Below, piece by piece: positions 51,859-60,627 of a DNA stretch of 64,000 nucleotides. The DNA lies in contig JAJHOH010000001.1 of NCBI GenBank assembly GCA_021651055.1, forward strand, positions 3,348,001-3,412,000, written 5' to 3'. How positions within the stretch are numbered: position 1 is the first letter of the stretch; every line of letters starts with the position of its first letter. The position numbers and the translations under genes are program-made. This DNA is from Candidatus Manganitrophus morganii. GTDB lineage: Bacteria > Nitrospirota > Nitrospiria > SBBL01 > Manganitrophaceae. The notes below the pieces were generated by a model. That model did no database searches and was not told where the DNA came from. It saw only the letters and a program-made list of their open reading frames with translations.

Positions 51859-53838
51859 ATGACCCCTCCGGTCCAACAGTCTTCCCGATTCGGTTCGATC
51901 AACCAGCCGACTTTCCGCAGTCGCCTTTTTTTTAAGTTCATCATTCCCTATATTTTTTTAATCGTGACCGTGTTTTCATTCAGCGGATGGCTTTTCTTTT
52001 CCTCTGCAAGCGAGGCGCTCGATGCGGAATTGTCCCGCCGGTTGGTGGGGGTGGCCGATTTGATTGCTCGGACGGTGAATCCCGCCTTTCTGGTGAGAAT
52101 TCAGCCGGGGGATGAAGAGACCTCTCTTTATCGGCTTATCCTGGAGGAACTGGAAAAGATTCGAGAGGCCACCCAGGTCAAAGACATCCATCTCTTTGAT
52201 CGACAAAACAGGGTGATCGTCGATTTAGACGGAACGCAGACGATCGGAGAAGAGGATCTTCTTCTCCAGATCGACGCTTATGAACTTGACCAAGTATGGC
52301 GCGGACGTGCGGTCTCATCCGTTCTTTACCGGGGACGAGACAGCCGATTCTATAAGGCCGGGTATGCCCCTTTGAGGGATGAACAAGGACGGATCATTGC
52401 GGGGGTCGGGGTTGAGGTAGGGGTAGATTTCATGCAGATCATGGATCGGATTCGCCGCCAGTTCATCGGAATCACTCTGGCCAGCGGGGGATTGATTATC
52501 CTAATCAGCTTTTTTCTCTCCCGCTCGATGATCCGTCCGATCCAAATCCTGACCTCCGCCACCGAGCAGATCGGAAATGAGAGAGGCTACCCGCAAGTCA
52601 ATTTGAAGCGAAACGATGAGCTGGGCGACCTCGGAAGACATTTTAACCGGATGATTGGGCAGATCCAAACGAAGGATGCGCTGCTTCGCCGGATGTACGA
52701 TGAAGAGCGCGCCAGGGCGGAGATTCTCGAAGGATACAGTCAGACGCTTCTGAAAAGCATCCCGAGCGGAGTTTTGGGGGTGAATCTCAAAGGTGAGATC
52801 ACCTCGTGCAACCCGGCGGCGGAGAACATCCTGGGTCTCTTTTCATCGGTCCTTCTGGATCAGCCGGTTCAGGGGCGGCTGGGTGTCTGCTCCCCCTTGG
52901 AAAAAATCATCATGATCGCAGTGACGACCGGGAGCGAGGCGGCCTGGGAAGAGTTCCCGGTCGAAGATCCCTCCAAGGGAAAACGATGGATCGGTGCGAT
53001 GGCTTCCCCGATTAAAGACCAGGGCGGAAGAGAGATCGGCGCGACAGCCGTTTTTGCTGATCTCACCGAGGTGAAAAATCTTCAGGAGGAGGTCACGATG
53101 AAGCGGCAGATGGCGCTTCTCGGTGAGCTCTCCGCCGGGATGGCGCATGAAATTCGAAATCCGCTCGCCGCAATTCAGGCCTTGGGCGAACTGCTCAGCC
53201 GCAGGGTCAAGGGGAGAAGATCCCACCCGGACGGGACGGGCGCGTCCGATTCCGATGAGAGAGAGCTTGAAGAACTGAGTCGAGACCTGGTCGCGGAAAT
53301 CAGGCATCTAAATCGGTTTGTCACGGAATTTCTGATTTATGCGCGAATGCCGCTCCTCCATTTTGAGAAAACGGATCTCCGGGAGATTGTCGACGCGGCC
53401 CTTTCATTGGCCGCTCCCTCGGGAAAACCGGAGGAGATCGTCGTTCGGAATAAAATCCCGGAGTCGTTCCCCAAGGTGTCTGTCGACCCGATTGAATTTC
53501 GGCGGGTCCTCCTCAACCTCATTCAGAATGCGTTTCAGGCAATGGGAAAAGAAGGAGAACTGCGGATCGAAGCCGAGATCGTCGACCCTTATTTCTTCCT
53601 TCGTATCTCCGATACAGGCCCGGGGATTCCCTCTGCACACCGGGAGAAGATCTTTCGCCCCTTTTTTACGACGAAGCAGGGAGGGACGGGACTGGGCCTT
53701 GCGATTTCCGAGCGGATTGTCCGTGGACATGGAGGAAGTCTGACTTTTGAAACAAGCGAAGGGAAGGGAACGGTTTTCTCCATCCAGATGCGTCTGGAGA
53801 AATCTACAGCGGAAGTTCACAATTCCATTATGGGGTAA
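51859..53838 (+). CDS. membrane sensor histidine kinase (II) with HAMP and PAS
   Basis: 659 residues from the ATG at 51859; a TTG at 51820 would add 13 residues and overlap the previous gene. The first membrane helix is at about 22-48, a periplasmic CACHE-like sensor at about 50-205 and the second helix at about 210-232. HAMP, PAS (GVLGVNLKGEITSCNPAAENILGLF), HisKA (GELSAGMAHEIRNPLAAI) and HATPase_c (SDTGPGI, GTGLGLAI) follow. The partner is the NtrC-type regulator starting 3 bp after its stop. Layout resembles ZraS/AtoS-type kinases of envelope or polysaccharide control. Confidence 0.92.
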   Translation: MTPPVQQSSRFGSINQPTFRSRLFFKFIIPYIFLIVTVFSFSGWLFFSSASEALDAELSRRLVGVADLIARTVNPAFLVRIQPGDEETSLYRLILEELEKIREATQVKDIHLFDRQNRVIVDLDGTQTIGEEDLLLQIDAYELDQVWRGRAVSSVLYRGRDSRFYKAGYAPLRDEQGRIIAGVGVEVGVDFMQIMDRIRRQFIGITLASGGLIILISFFLSRSMIRPIQILTSATEQIGNERGYPQVNLKRNDELGDLGRHFNRMIGQIQTKDALLRRMYDEERARAEILEGYSQTLLKSIPSGVLGVNLKGEITSCNPAAENILGLFSSVLLDQPVQGRLGVCSPLEKIIMIAVTTGSEAAWEEFPVEDPSKGKRWIGAMASPIKDQGGREIGATAVFADLTEVKNLQEEVTMKRQMALLGELSAGMAHEIRNPLAAIQALGELLSRRVKGRRSHPDGTGASDSDERELEELSRDLVAEIRHLNRFVTEFLIYARMPLLHFEKTDLREIVDAALSLAAPSGKPEEIVVRNKIPESFPKVSVDPIEFRRVLLNLIQNAFQAMGKEGELRIEAEIVDPYFFLRISDTGPGIPSAHREKIFRPFFTTKQGGTGLGLAISERIVRGHGGSLTFETSEGKGTVFSIQMRLEKSTAEVHNSIMG

Positions 53839-53841
53839 ACA

Positions 53842-55206
53842 ATGATCCGAATGTTGATTGCGGAAGACAAAGAGGCGATGCGGCGATCCCTGGTCCGTCT
53901 TTTCTCTGAAAAAGGGCATGACGTCATCGAGGCGGGAAGCGGCGCGGAGGCGCTGGAGCGCTTTAACGAGATGGAGATCGATCTGGTGATTACCGATCTT
54001 CAGATGGGGGTGATCGACGGGCTCCAGGTTCTTCGCGAGGTTAAAAAAAGGGCACCGCAGACCCCGGTCTTGATGGTCACGGCGTTCGGAACGGTGGAGA
54101 GCGCCGTGGAGGCGATGCGGCAAGGGGCGTTTGATTATCTTCTCAAACCGTTTTCCCTGACCGAGATCGAAGCGCGGGTGGAGAAGGCCATAGAGCAACG
54201 AAGGCTCCTGACGGAAAACAGCTACCTGCGAGAAACACTCAATCGCGCCGTCGGCCGGATGATCGGCCGTTCGGACCGGATGCAGCAGATCTATCGACTC
54301 ATAGAGAAGGTGGCCCCTCATCCCTCACCGGTTTTGATTCTCGGAGAGACCGGAACGGGAAAAGAGATGGTGGCGAGGGGGATCCACGAAATGGGCCCGC
54401 GCAAAGCCGGTCCGTTTATTGCGGTCAACTGCGGGGCGATCCCTGAGAATTTGCTGGAGAGCGAACTCTTTGGATATGAGAAAGGGGCCTTCACGGGGGC
54501 CGCGGCCCAAAAGAAAGGCCGGTTGGAGCTGGCCGAAGGGGGGACTCTTTTTCTGGATGAGGTCGGAGAGCTTCCCCTTCCCCTTCAGGTGAAACTCCTC
54601 CGATTTTTACAGGAGAGGGAAATTCAGCGGGTCGGCGGAACAAAAACCATCCGGGTCGACGTCCGGTTGATCGCTGCAACAAACCGCGATTTAAAAAGGG
54701 AAATCCAGGAGCATCGCTTCAGAGAAGACCTTTATTACCGAATTCGGGTGATTGAAATCAATCTCCCCCCCTTGAGAGAACGGCATGGAGATATACCGGA
54801 ATTGACGGCGTACTTCTTGCAAAAGTTCAGTCGTGAGCTTCATAAGAGCCTCGAAATGCTCCCGGAGGCGCTCGACCTGCTGACCCTCTACGCCTGGCCC
54901 GGGAACGTGCGGGAGTTGGAGAATGTCATCGAACGGGCTGGCGTTCTTGCAGAGGGGGAGATCATTAAGGCGGGCGATCTTCCTCCGGAGCTCCAACTGG
55001 TTTCAACCCCTGCGGGATCGAATGGGGAGTCGACCGAGTTAGGCCTGACCGAGCGCTTGGAGATGTTAGAGCGTGACATTATCAAAAAGACCCTGGATGA
55101 GACGGCGGGAAATCAGACACAAGCGGCCAGGATGCTCCGGCTGCATCGCAGCTCGCTTCAGTATAAAATGCGCAAGTATGGGCTGTTGGATGAGGGGAGG
55201 GTTTAA
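53842..55206 (+). CDS. NtrC-family sigma54-dependent response regulator (II)
   Basis: 454 residues. The receiver has Asp52 (VITDLQMG). AAA+ motifs are GETGTGKE, an intact GAFTGA loop, and GGTLFLDEVGEL. The C-terminal Fis-type helix-turn-helix is NQTQAARMLRLHRSSLQYKMRKYG. Unlike regulator I, the sigma54-contact loop is canonical. It starts 3 bp after the kinase stop and overlaps the next gene by 17 bp, so the operon includes the coiled-coil and TPR genes. Either regulator could own the palindromes at 51232-51286; this one would then autoregulate its own operon. Confidence 0.93.
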   Translation: MIRMLIAEDKEAMRRSLVRLFSEKGHDVIEAGSGAEALERFNEMEIDLVITDLQMGVIDGLQVLREVKKRAPQTPVLMVTAFGTVESAVEAMRQGAFDYLLKPFSLTEIEARVEKAIEQRRLLTENSYLRETLNRAVGRMIGRSDRMQQIYRLIEKVAPHPSPVLILGETGTGKEMVARGIHEMGPRKAGPFIAVNCGAIPENLLESELFGYEKGAFTGAAAQKKGRLELAEGGTLFLDEVGELPLPLQVKLLRFLQEREIQRVGGTKTIRVDVRLIAATNRDLKREIQEHRFREDLYYRIRVIEINLPPLRERHGDIPELTAYFLQKFSRELHKSLEMLPEALDLLTLYAWPGNVRELENVIERAGVLAEGEIIKAGDLPPELQLVSTPAGSNGESTELGLTERLEMLERDIIKKTLDETAGNQTQAARMLRLHRSSLQYKMRKYGLLDEGRV

Positions 55207-56071
55207 AAGATTTTCGCGTTACGGTGTCATTTTAGCTATTTTGTGGTTCGCCATCGGGATCTCCTCCGGAATTTCTCACGCAGTGGATCGGTCTGATCCG
55301 CTTCTTGCAGAGATCCACGCCCTGGAGACGACGTTCCAGCAGGTATTGAATCAACTCGATCGGTCGGCGCGCCAATCCGAGGAGGTCTCGCGCGAGGTCC
55401 AAGCCCTCAAGTCGCAAAAAACGGCCGGCGTCCTTCATCAGATCCGGCTCGAAGGGCTTCTCTCCCGCTTGAGGGAAATCCTCCTCGATCGGCGGGAGTT
55501 GAAGAAACTGGAGCAGACGCTCCAATCCGAGCGTGAGAAAAAGGTCGAGCTTCTCTATGATTTGATGGGAGAGGAGATCAATTCTCTCCTTCGCGAGGCG
55601 GAGGGATCGATGCAACGGGGCGAGGGGCAGCGGGCCGACCAAATTCATCGCTCGGTGCTGGCCAAGATGCAGGCGCGCGAGGCGCTGCGGCGGCCCCGTT
55701 CGCTTCATATCGCCGCGCTTCCCGAGATTGAGGTGCCCGATCTGGAGGGGGCCTCCCCGGTCGAGATGAGGGAGATGGCGGTGTTGCTTAGAAACGACGC
55801 GGAAACACTCGACAAAAAACGGAAAGAAATAGAGGAAGAGAGACGGCTTCTTCTGGAAGAACTCAAGATCAAACGGACCCTGGCCCGAGTTCAGGGATTC
55901 CCCAGGGGGATCGAAAAAAAGCCGATCGACCGCCAGATCCAACTCCTGGAAGAGAGACTGGCCGTCCTCGATCAGGCGGTTGAGCGTTATGCAGAGCGGG
56001 TCGGGGCTCTATTTACCCTGTCGGACGTGATGCTGGCAAGATCGAAACGGGAAGAAGATCGTTTAAAGTAA
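55190..56071 (+). CDS. exported coiled-coil protein
   Basis: 293 residues from the ATG at 55190, inside the end of the regulator gene. A signal peptide (VILAILWFAIGISSGISHA) is followed by almost continuous charged heptads (about 30-160 and 205-290) interrupted by a segment rich in Pro (RRPRSLHIAALPEIEVPDLEGASP). It is likely a periplasmic, rod-like structural protein. The frame is open 39 codons further upstream, but that would read through the regulator's 3' end. No enzyme motif. It is co-transcribed with a TPR lipoprotein, which suggests an envelope complex. Confidence 0.75.
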   Translation: MRGGFKRFSRYGVILAILWFAIGISSGISHAVDRSDPLLAEIHALETTFQQVLNQLDRSARQSEEVSREVQALKSQKTAGVLHQIRLEGLLSRLREILLDRRELKKLEQTLQSEREKKVELLYDLMGEEINSLLREAEGSMQRGEGQRADQIHRSVLAKMQAREALRRPRSLHIAALPEIEVPDLEGASPVEMREMAVLLRNDAETLDKKRKEIEEERRLLLEELKIKRTLARVQGFPRGIEKKPIDRQIQLLEERLAVLDQAVERYAERVGALFTLSDVMLARSKREEDRLK

Positions 56072-56082
56072 GGGCGGCGGAG

Positions 56083-56748
56083 ATGTTGCAGCGGGTGTTT
56101 CCATCAGAATTACCACTCGAACGCTTTTCCTGGGGACGCAAGGTTGCCACCTTGTTCTGTTCCTGGCTTGTCCTCGCCTCATGTGCCTCCAGTTTACACC
56201 TGCGGGGGCTGGAAGCAACCGCTCGGGAAGAGCATGGTGAGGCGGTTCGGTTTTATCTGGAACATCTGAAAAACCGTCCGGACGATCTCCGCGCCAGAAA
56301 CGATCTGGGCGTCTCCTATTTGCGGAGCGGAGAGTATGATCTCGCCTTTCTCGAATTTCAGAAGGTCCTCGCCGCCGATCCGCGATATGTCCGGGCTTAT
56401 TACAACATCGGATTGGTCTACAACTTCAAAAATCTTCCCGACGAGGAATTCAACGCCTATCTGCAGGCCTTGGAGATCGATCCGGGACATCTCCCCACCC
56501 GGTTAAACCTCGCCCATCTTTATATCGAACGGGGAGAGATCGCAAAGGCCAAAGAGATTTATGAAGAGGTGCTTCGTAATCATCCAAACCAGCCACGCGC
56601 CCTCTATAACCTCGCCCTGCTCTACGATCAGGATGGGAAAGGAAAGGATGCCTTCGCACTGCTTGAGCGGTTTTTACAGCAGGAACCCGATCCGGAATGG
56701 CGGCAAGAGGCTGAGGAACATTTAAAGCGGTTGAGAAAAGCGCACTAA
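56083..56748 (+). CDS. TPR-repeat lipoprotein
   Basis: 221 residues. The lipobox LASC has Cys34 as lipidation site after a hydrophobic stretch (ATLFCSWLVLA). About four TPR units follow (for example ARNDLGVSYLRSGEYDLAFLEF, AYYNIGLVYNFKN, TRLNLAHLYIERGEIAKAKEI, ALYNLALLYDQDGKGKDAFALL). It probably serves as a scaffold on the inner face of the outer membrane, or in secretion of a polysaccharide. It starts 11 bp after the coiled-coil gene with GGCGGAG upstream. Confidence 0.85.
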   Translation: MLQRVFPSELPLERFSWGRKVATLFCSWLVLASCASSLHLRGLEATAREEHGEAVRFYLEHLKNRPDDLRARNDLGVSYLRSGEYDLAFLEFQKVLAADPRYVRAYYNIGLVYNFKNLPDEEFNAYLQALEIDPGHLPTRLNLAHLYIERGEIAKAKEIYEEVLRNHPNQPRALYNLALLYDQDGKGKDAFALLERFLQQEPDPEWRQEAEEHLKRLRKAH

Positions 56749-56819
56749 GGAATTGAAGCTCCCAGCCGCAAGCAGCGTGGAATCTTCGACCCGAAAGGAG
56801 AAAACATCTATTTGTATTC

Positions 56820-56879
56820 GCGCGTCTAACCCGCGCCCCAAGGGGCGAGGAATGCGACGCGCGTGCGTGTTCATTTTTT
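56820..56879 (+). terminator. terminator after the TPR gene
   Basis: Nested stems GCGCGTC/GACGCGC and CGCCCC-AA-GGGGCG are followed ten bases later by six T residues. It separates the operon from the convergent UPF0016 gene and touches its stop codon. Confidence 0.5.
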
Positions 56880-57150
56880 ACCTGATCGTTTGGAACAACA
56901 TCCAAAATCCGATTAAAACGAATCCTGATCCGGAGATTGCCTTCAACACGATGGGCGAGACGATCGAGGAGATTTTTCCTCCGAAAATGACGGCAACGGC
57001 CGTGCTGAGAACCAGCGCCCCTGCGGAAGCGAAGAAAATCCCGGTCTTACCGACATTCTGATCTGTCGCATAGAAAAGCGTCGCAAGCTGCGTTTTGTCC
57101 CCCAGTTCGGCCAGAAAGACAGTTATGAAAATAATGACGAGTTTCTGCAT
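56878..57150 (-). CDS. UPF0016 / GDT1-family cation transporter, half-size
   Basis: 90 residues with three hydrophobic segments and one ELGDKTQL motif (residues 15-22). The family, which includes Mn2+ or Ca2+ exporters, normally has two such motifs in about 190 residues. This protein is one repeat, so it should work as a homodimer or with a second half elsewhere. Manganese export is a reasonable guess from family knowledge. It stands alone and convergent with the envelope operon. Confidence 0.75.
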   Translation of the reverse strand: MQKLVIIFITVFLAELGDKTQLATLFYATDQNVGKTGIFFASAGALVLSTAVAVIFGGKISSIVSPIVLKAISGSGFVLIGFWMLFQTIR

Positions 57151-57220
57151 TCCCGGCTCCTTCGTTAATAATCATGCCGCAATGTGGCCTCATGACGTCT
57201 TGGTTTTGTTCCGTATCCAA

Positions 57221-57550
57221 TCACCGATGACGTTTTCGAGCGCGATCATCATAGCGATAATCTTCGTCCCGGGTCAAGATTCCCTGATCGTCACGCCCCC
57301 GGCTTCGAAGAGAACTTTTTCGATCTCCTTTGTAAGCCCGATGCTCTGAGGCTTCATCACGCGAACCCTCCTCAGGGCTTTTAATTCCAGATGGGGTGCT
57401 GTCTGATTGACTGTCATTGACAGAGATCTCTCCCCGCAATTTCACCCCTGCCTGAGCATCGTCCCGTCCGGCCGAAAAACAAGAAACCGATCCTAAGAGT
57501 GCGATGAAAAATCCTCCTGCCAAGATGACTGAATAATTAAATCGATTCAT
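57221..57550 (-). CDS. small exported Arg/Asp-rich protein (hypothetical)
   Basis: 109 residues. A signal peptide (VILAGGFFIALLGSVSCFSAG) precedes a very polar, probably disordered tail ending DEDYRYDDRARKRHR. The Cys at the end of the signal might be lipidated, though the lipobox is poor. GGGAGAA lies 8 bases before the ATG, which supports a real gene. No family. Confidence 0.6.
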   Translation of the reverse strand: MNRFNYSVILAGGFFIALLGSVSCFSAGRDDAQAGVKLRGEISVNDSQSDSTPSGIKSPEEGSRDEASEHRAYKGDRKSSLRSRGRDDQGILTRDEDYRYDDRARKRHR

Positions 57551-58056
57551 TATCTTTTCTCCCGAATGATTTTACCAGTGTTAACACACAGGAACGATGC
57601 AACTGAGATGCCGCTATCAATTCATAAAAACGAGAATGATTGCGGTTATCGACGAAATTTTTTCTTAGGTTCGGTGGGAGTTTTCACCCAATGTTGGGTT
57701 AAATCCCCCAAAAGGATTGCTGCCGCTGTTGGCTCCGGCAATGATGAACCAATCTATCGCCGGTTCTTTAAGGGGGAAAACCGGCGACCACTGCCGGAAT
57801 CCCATCACCCCGCCGCCGGCATCCCCTTCACCGGGAATGTACCGCAGGGCGAGGAGATCGGTGTTGTAGAGCCGGGTCATCAATTTTTCTCTCTTTTTAG
57901 TTATCAATCGGTTCACCGCCCATTTTGAAGGAGGAAGCGCCGCTCCTGACGTCGATATTTTATCCCGGTTTGGAGATCGGCATACTGTTTGCTTTAGGGA
58001 TCTGTTCATCGACAATCACGGCGGATCTAATCTTACTTAAAATAAGGAGTGCAAAT
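57551..58056. other. gap, no confident gene
   Basis: A 72-codon minus-strand frame (57880-57665, MTRLYNTDLLALRYIPGEGD) has Gly-rich content but only a weak ribosome site. A 120-codon plus-strand frame opposite it is probably a shadow. Neither was called. Confidence 0.4.
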
Positions 58057-59169
58057 ATGAAAACACTTTTGAGGTTCTGGATGATGATCGTGATCGGACT
58101 GACCATCGCTGCCTGCGGCGGAGGGGGGGGCGAGGGGGGATCGGACGGAGGAGGAGCCGGAAACCCGACGTTGGGAATCTTATCGATTCAAAAATTGGGG
58201 GCGACGGCGATCCCCAATGAGAATGCGTCTTCAAAACCGGTTTTTGCGTCGAATCTTTTTGGAAAGGGATGGCGCTTGGGTCCGCGCCAGGCCTTCGCGC
58301 AGGCGGCGCCCTGCGTCTCCGATGCGCCGACCTCTTTTGCGGTTTCCGGCGGCAAGGTGTGGATCAACCAGGCCTATGCCATTGTCGATGAAGTCGAGTT
58401 CAACCGGGAACCGTCGAGCGCGACGAGCCCCGAGTTTGGCCCCTTCGCGCTCGACCTGACCAACACCGACGCCAACGTCGGAGAGGCGATCACGGTCGAT
58501 GTGCCGGAGGGGAATTACAGCAGCGTGAAGTATCGGATCAAACGGATCGAAGATGAGGCGATGCCGATCCTCAATGTAAGCGATGCCGCCCTTTTTCGGT
58601 CGAAGGTTCTCGATAACAATACGAAGCGGCGGCCGAGCGTCTGGGTCGAGGGGGTGATCGGTATCGGATCGGAGGCCGCGGGGTTCTCTTCTTGCACAAG
58701 TTTCATATTCGTCACCGATCATCGCTGGGAGGTGATCATTCCTTTCAGCGGGGGTGCCTCCAGTCAGCCGACGCCGGTCGATGCCGTTCTCCTTTTTGAT
58801 CTGTCGGGGGCGTTCAACGCAGCGCTGGCCGGATCGAGCGCGGAGGCCCTGTCGGCAGAGGTGGGACAGTGCTCTGCTGAAGTTGTCGATCGGGGCGAAT
58901 GCATGGGATCGGTCTATCTCGACGGCCGGACCAAGGATGAGCGTCACGGAACGCCTCTCGCAAAAATCATCACCGGCGAGTTTCCCAAGCATACGGAGGT
59001 CTTCGCTCAGTCCGCCACCGCCACGAGGGGATTTGACGACAATCCATCTGTCTCCGACATGGTGGAGAGCACCGCACAGGCGGGCACGACCGTCATCGAC
59101 GACAGCGCCGTGCGGGTGAGCGGCGACGACAACCCGTCCGTTTCGGACCTTGCCGAGACGCCTGGATAA
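58057..59169 (+). CDS. lipoprotein of unknown function
   Basis: 370 residues from the ATG at 58057, which has AAGGAG eight bases upstream; the frame extends 44 codons further without one. The lipobox is TIAAC with Cys20, followed by a Gly-rich tether (GGGGGEGG). The body is beta-rich (EFGPFALDLTNTDANVGEAI, VPEGNYSSVKYRIKRI) and resembles DUF4382-like surface proteins loosely. The motif DDNPSVSD occurs twice near the C-terminus. It is probably anchored in the outer membrane. Confidence 0.7.
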   Translation: MKTLLRFWMMIVIGLTIAACGGGGGEGGSDGGGAGNPTLGILSIQKLGATAIPNENASSKPVFASNLFGKGWRLGPRQAFAQAAPCVSDAPTSFAVSGGKVWINQAYAIVDEVEFNREPSSATSPEFGPFALDLTNTDANVGEAITVDVPEGNYSSVKYRIKRIEDEAMPILNVSDAALFRSKVLDNNTKRRPSVWVEGVIGIGSEAAGFSSCTSFIFVTDHRWEVIIPFSGGASSQPTPVDAVLLFDLSGAFNAALAGSSAEALSAEVGQCSAEVVDRGECMGSVYLDGRTKDERHGTPLAKIITGEFPKHTEVFAQSATATRGFDDNPSVSDMVESTAQAGTTVIDDSAVRVSGDDNPSVSDLAETPG

Positions 59170-59184
59170 ATCAACCTGTCACAG

Positions 59185-59215
59185 CCGGGCGGCGGGGAAT
59201 TCCCCCGCCGCCCGG
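59185..59215. terminator. very stable hairpin after the lipoprotein gene
   Basis: 13-bp perfect arms CCGGGCGGCGGGG and CCCCGCCGCCCGG with a 5-base loop. It starts 15 bp after the stop codon. No U-run follows directly (six T residues occur 28 bases on), so it may be a U-less terminator or an mRNA-protecting stem. Confidence 0.5.
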
Positions 59216-59340
59216 AGCGGCGGACAAATCGCCTTTAAGATTTTTTCGTTCAGAGGCTCGCGCTTTCCTCTCTCAACAGCCCAAGCCCAAGGAAATATTC
59301 TTTCAACAACAGTGCGGCTCGTCATCCATGTGAGAAGAGA

Positions 59341-60621
59341 ATGAAAAAACTGATGGTTTACTCGCACGACACCTTCGGCTTGGGGAACATCCGCCGGATG
59401 CTCTCGATCTGCAAATATTTGATCGACTCCATCCCCGATCTCTCGATCCTGATCGTTTCCGGCTCTCCGATGGTCCACACCTTCCGGATTCCGCAGCGGA
59501 TCGACTACATCAAGCTCCCCTGTCTCCGTCGAACGGAACAAGAGGGGTACTCGGTAAAGTATCTCGGCACCGACATCGGGGAGACGATGCGGCTTCGCTC
59601 CGAATTGATTCTCTCCGCGGCCTCTCACTTCAAGCCCGATCTTTTCCTGGTCGACAAGAAGCCGTACGGCGTGAAAAAAGAATTAAAGGGAGTGCTCAAC
59701 TATCTGAAGATCCATCTTCCCGAAACCAAACAGGTCCTCTTGCTCCGGGATATTCTCGACAGTCCGGAAGCGACGATCAAAGTCTGGAAGCAGAATCGAT
59801 ATCAAGAGGCGATCCGCCTCTTCTACGATCTGGTCCTGGTGGTCGGCTCGTCCGAGGTCTTCGATCCCAGGAAAGAGTATCGGATGCCCCCCTCCGTGTC
59901 CGGGAAGGTGCAGCTTTGCGGCTATATCCGCCGGGAGGCCGGCCTCATGGGACGCGATGCGGTCCGAAATGAGCTTCAGCTAACCGATGAGAAATTGGTC
60001 CTGGTCACACCGGGAGGAGGTGAAGACGGATATCGCCTCGTGAAGAGCTACCTCTCCGGCCTGGAGCACCTCCCGAAGGCTCTGAACATCCGCAGCCTGA
60101 TCATCTGCGGACCGGAGATGCCCGAGGCGCAGAGAAAACAGTTGTTCCAAACGGCGGCCGGCAGACCGTCGGTGCAAATCACAGAATTTACCAATGACCT
60201 GATGAGCTATATGGACGCGTCCGACGTCGTCATTTCCATGGCCGGATACAATACGATCTGCGAAATCCTTTCGCTCAATAAGCGGGCCATTGTGGTTCCC
60301 CGGGTTCACCCGGTGAAGGAGCAGCTCCTTCGGGCGGAACGGATGGACCGGTTGGGACTTCTTCGTACGATTCATCCGGATCATCTTACGCCGCAAGCGC
60401 TGGCTCACGTCCTTCTGGAGGAACTCAGCGCGGAGGGAATTGGGCTCCCTCCCCCCCGATTCCCTCTCGAAATGAACGCGCTCCCTCAGATCCGGGATCG
60501 GATCTTACGGCTTCTATCCGATTCCGAGTCGATGGAAAATGACGACCAACCGGTCTATCGATTCGACCGTCCGGGCCCGGCTCAACCCGGAGATCATGTT
60601 CAACCTCTATCCGTTCAGTAG
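59341..60621 (+). CDS. MurG/GT28-like glycosyltransferase (COG4671 type)
   Basis: 426 residues. The N-terminal MVYSHDTFGLGNIRR and the C-terminal donor-site block ISMAGYNTICEILSLNKRAIVVPRVHPVKEQ are those of predicted GT-B glycosyltransferases in the MurG/GT28 group. VTPGGGEDGYRLV forms the hinge region. No membrane helix. The enzyme probably transfers a sugar during exopolysaccharide building. It begins the gene cluster with a GT4 enzyme six bp downstream. Donor and acceptor unknown. Confidence 0.8.
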   Translation: MKKLMVYSHDTFGLGNIRRMLSICKYLIDSIPDLSILIVSGSPMVHTFRIPQRIDYIKLPCLRRTEQEGYSVKYLGTDIGETMRLRSELILSAASHFKPDLFLVDKKPYGVKKELKGVLNYLKIHLPETKQVLLLRDILDSPEATIKVWKQNRYQEAIRLFYDLVLVVGSSEVFDPRKEYRMPPSVSGKVQLCGYIRREAGLMGRDAVRNELQLTDEKLVLVTPGGGEDGYRLVKSYLSGLEHLPKALNIRSLIICGPEMPEAQRKQLFQTAAGRPSVQITEFTNDLMSYMDASDVVISMAGYNTICEILSLNKRAIVVPRVHPVKEQLLRAERMDRLGLLRTIHPDHLTPQALAHVLLEELSAEGIGLPPPRFPLEMNALPQIRDRILRLLSDSESMENDDQPVYRFDRPGPAQPGDHVQPLSVQ

Positions 60622-60627
60622 GTCAGG

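Noticed and set aside
57687-57720. Another GGG...CCC palindrome near 57690
   Set aside because: Half-sites are two bases further apart than in the enhancer set and no GG-N10-GC promoter is nearby.
57665-57880. 72-codon minus-strand frame
   Set aside because: Plausible composition but weak ribosome site and an equally open opposite frame; not enough to call.
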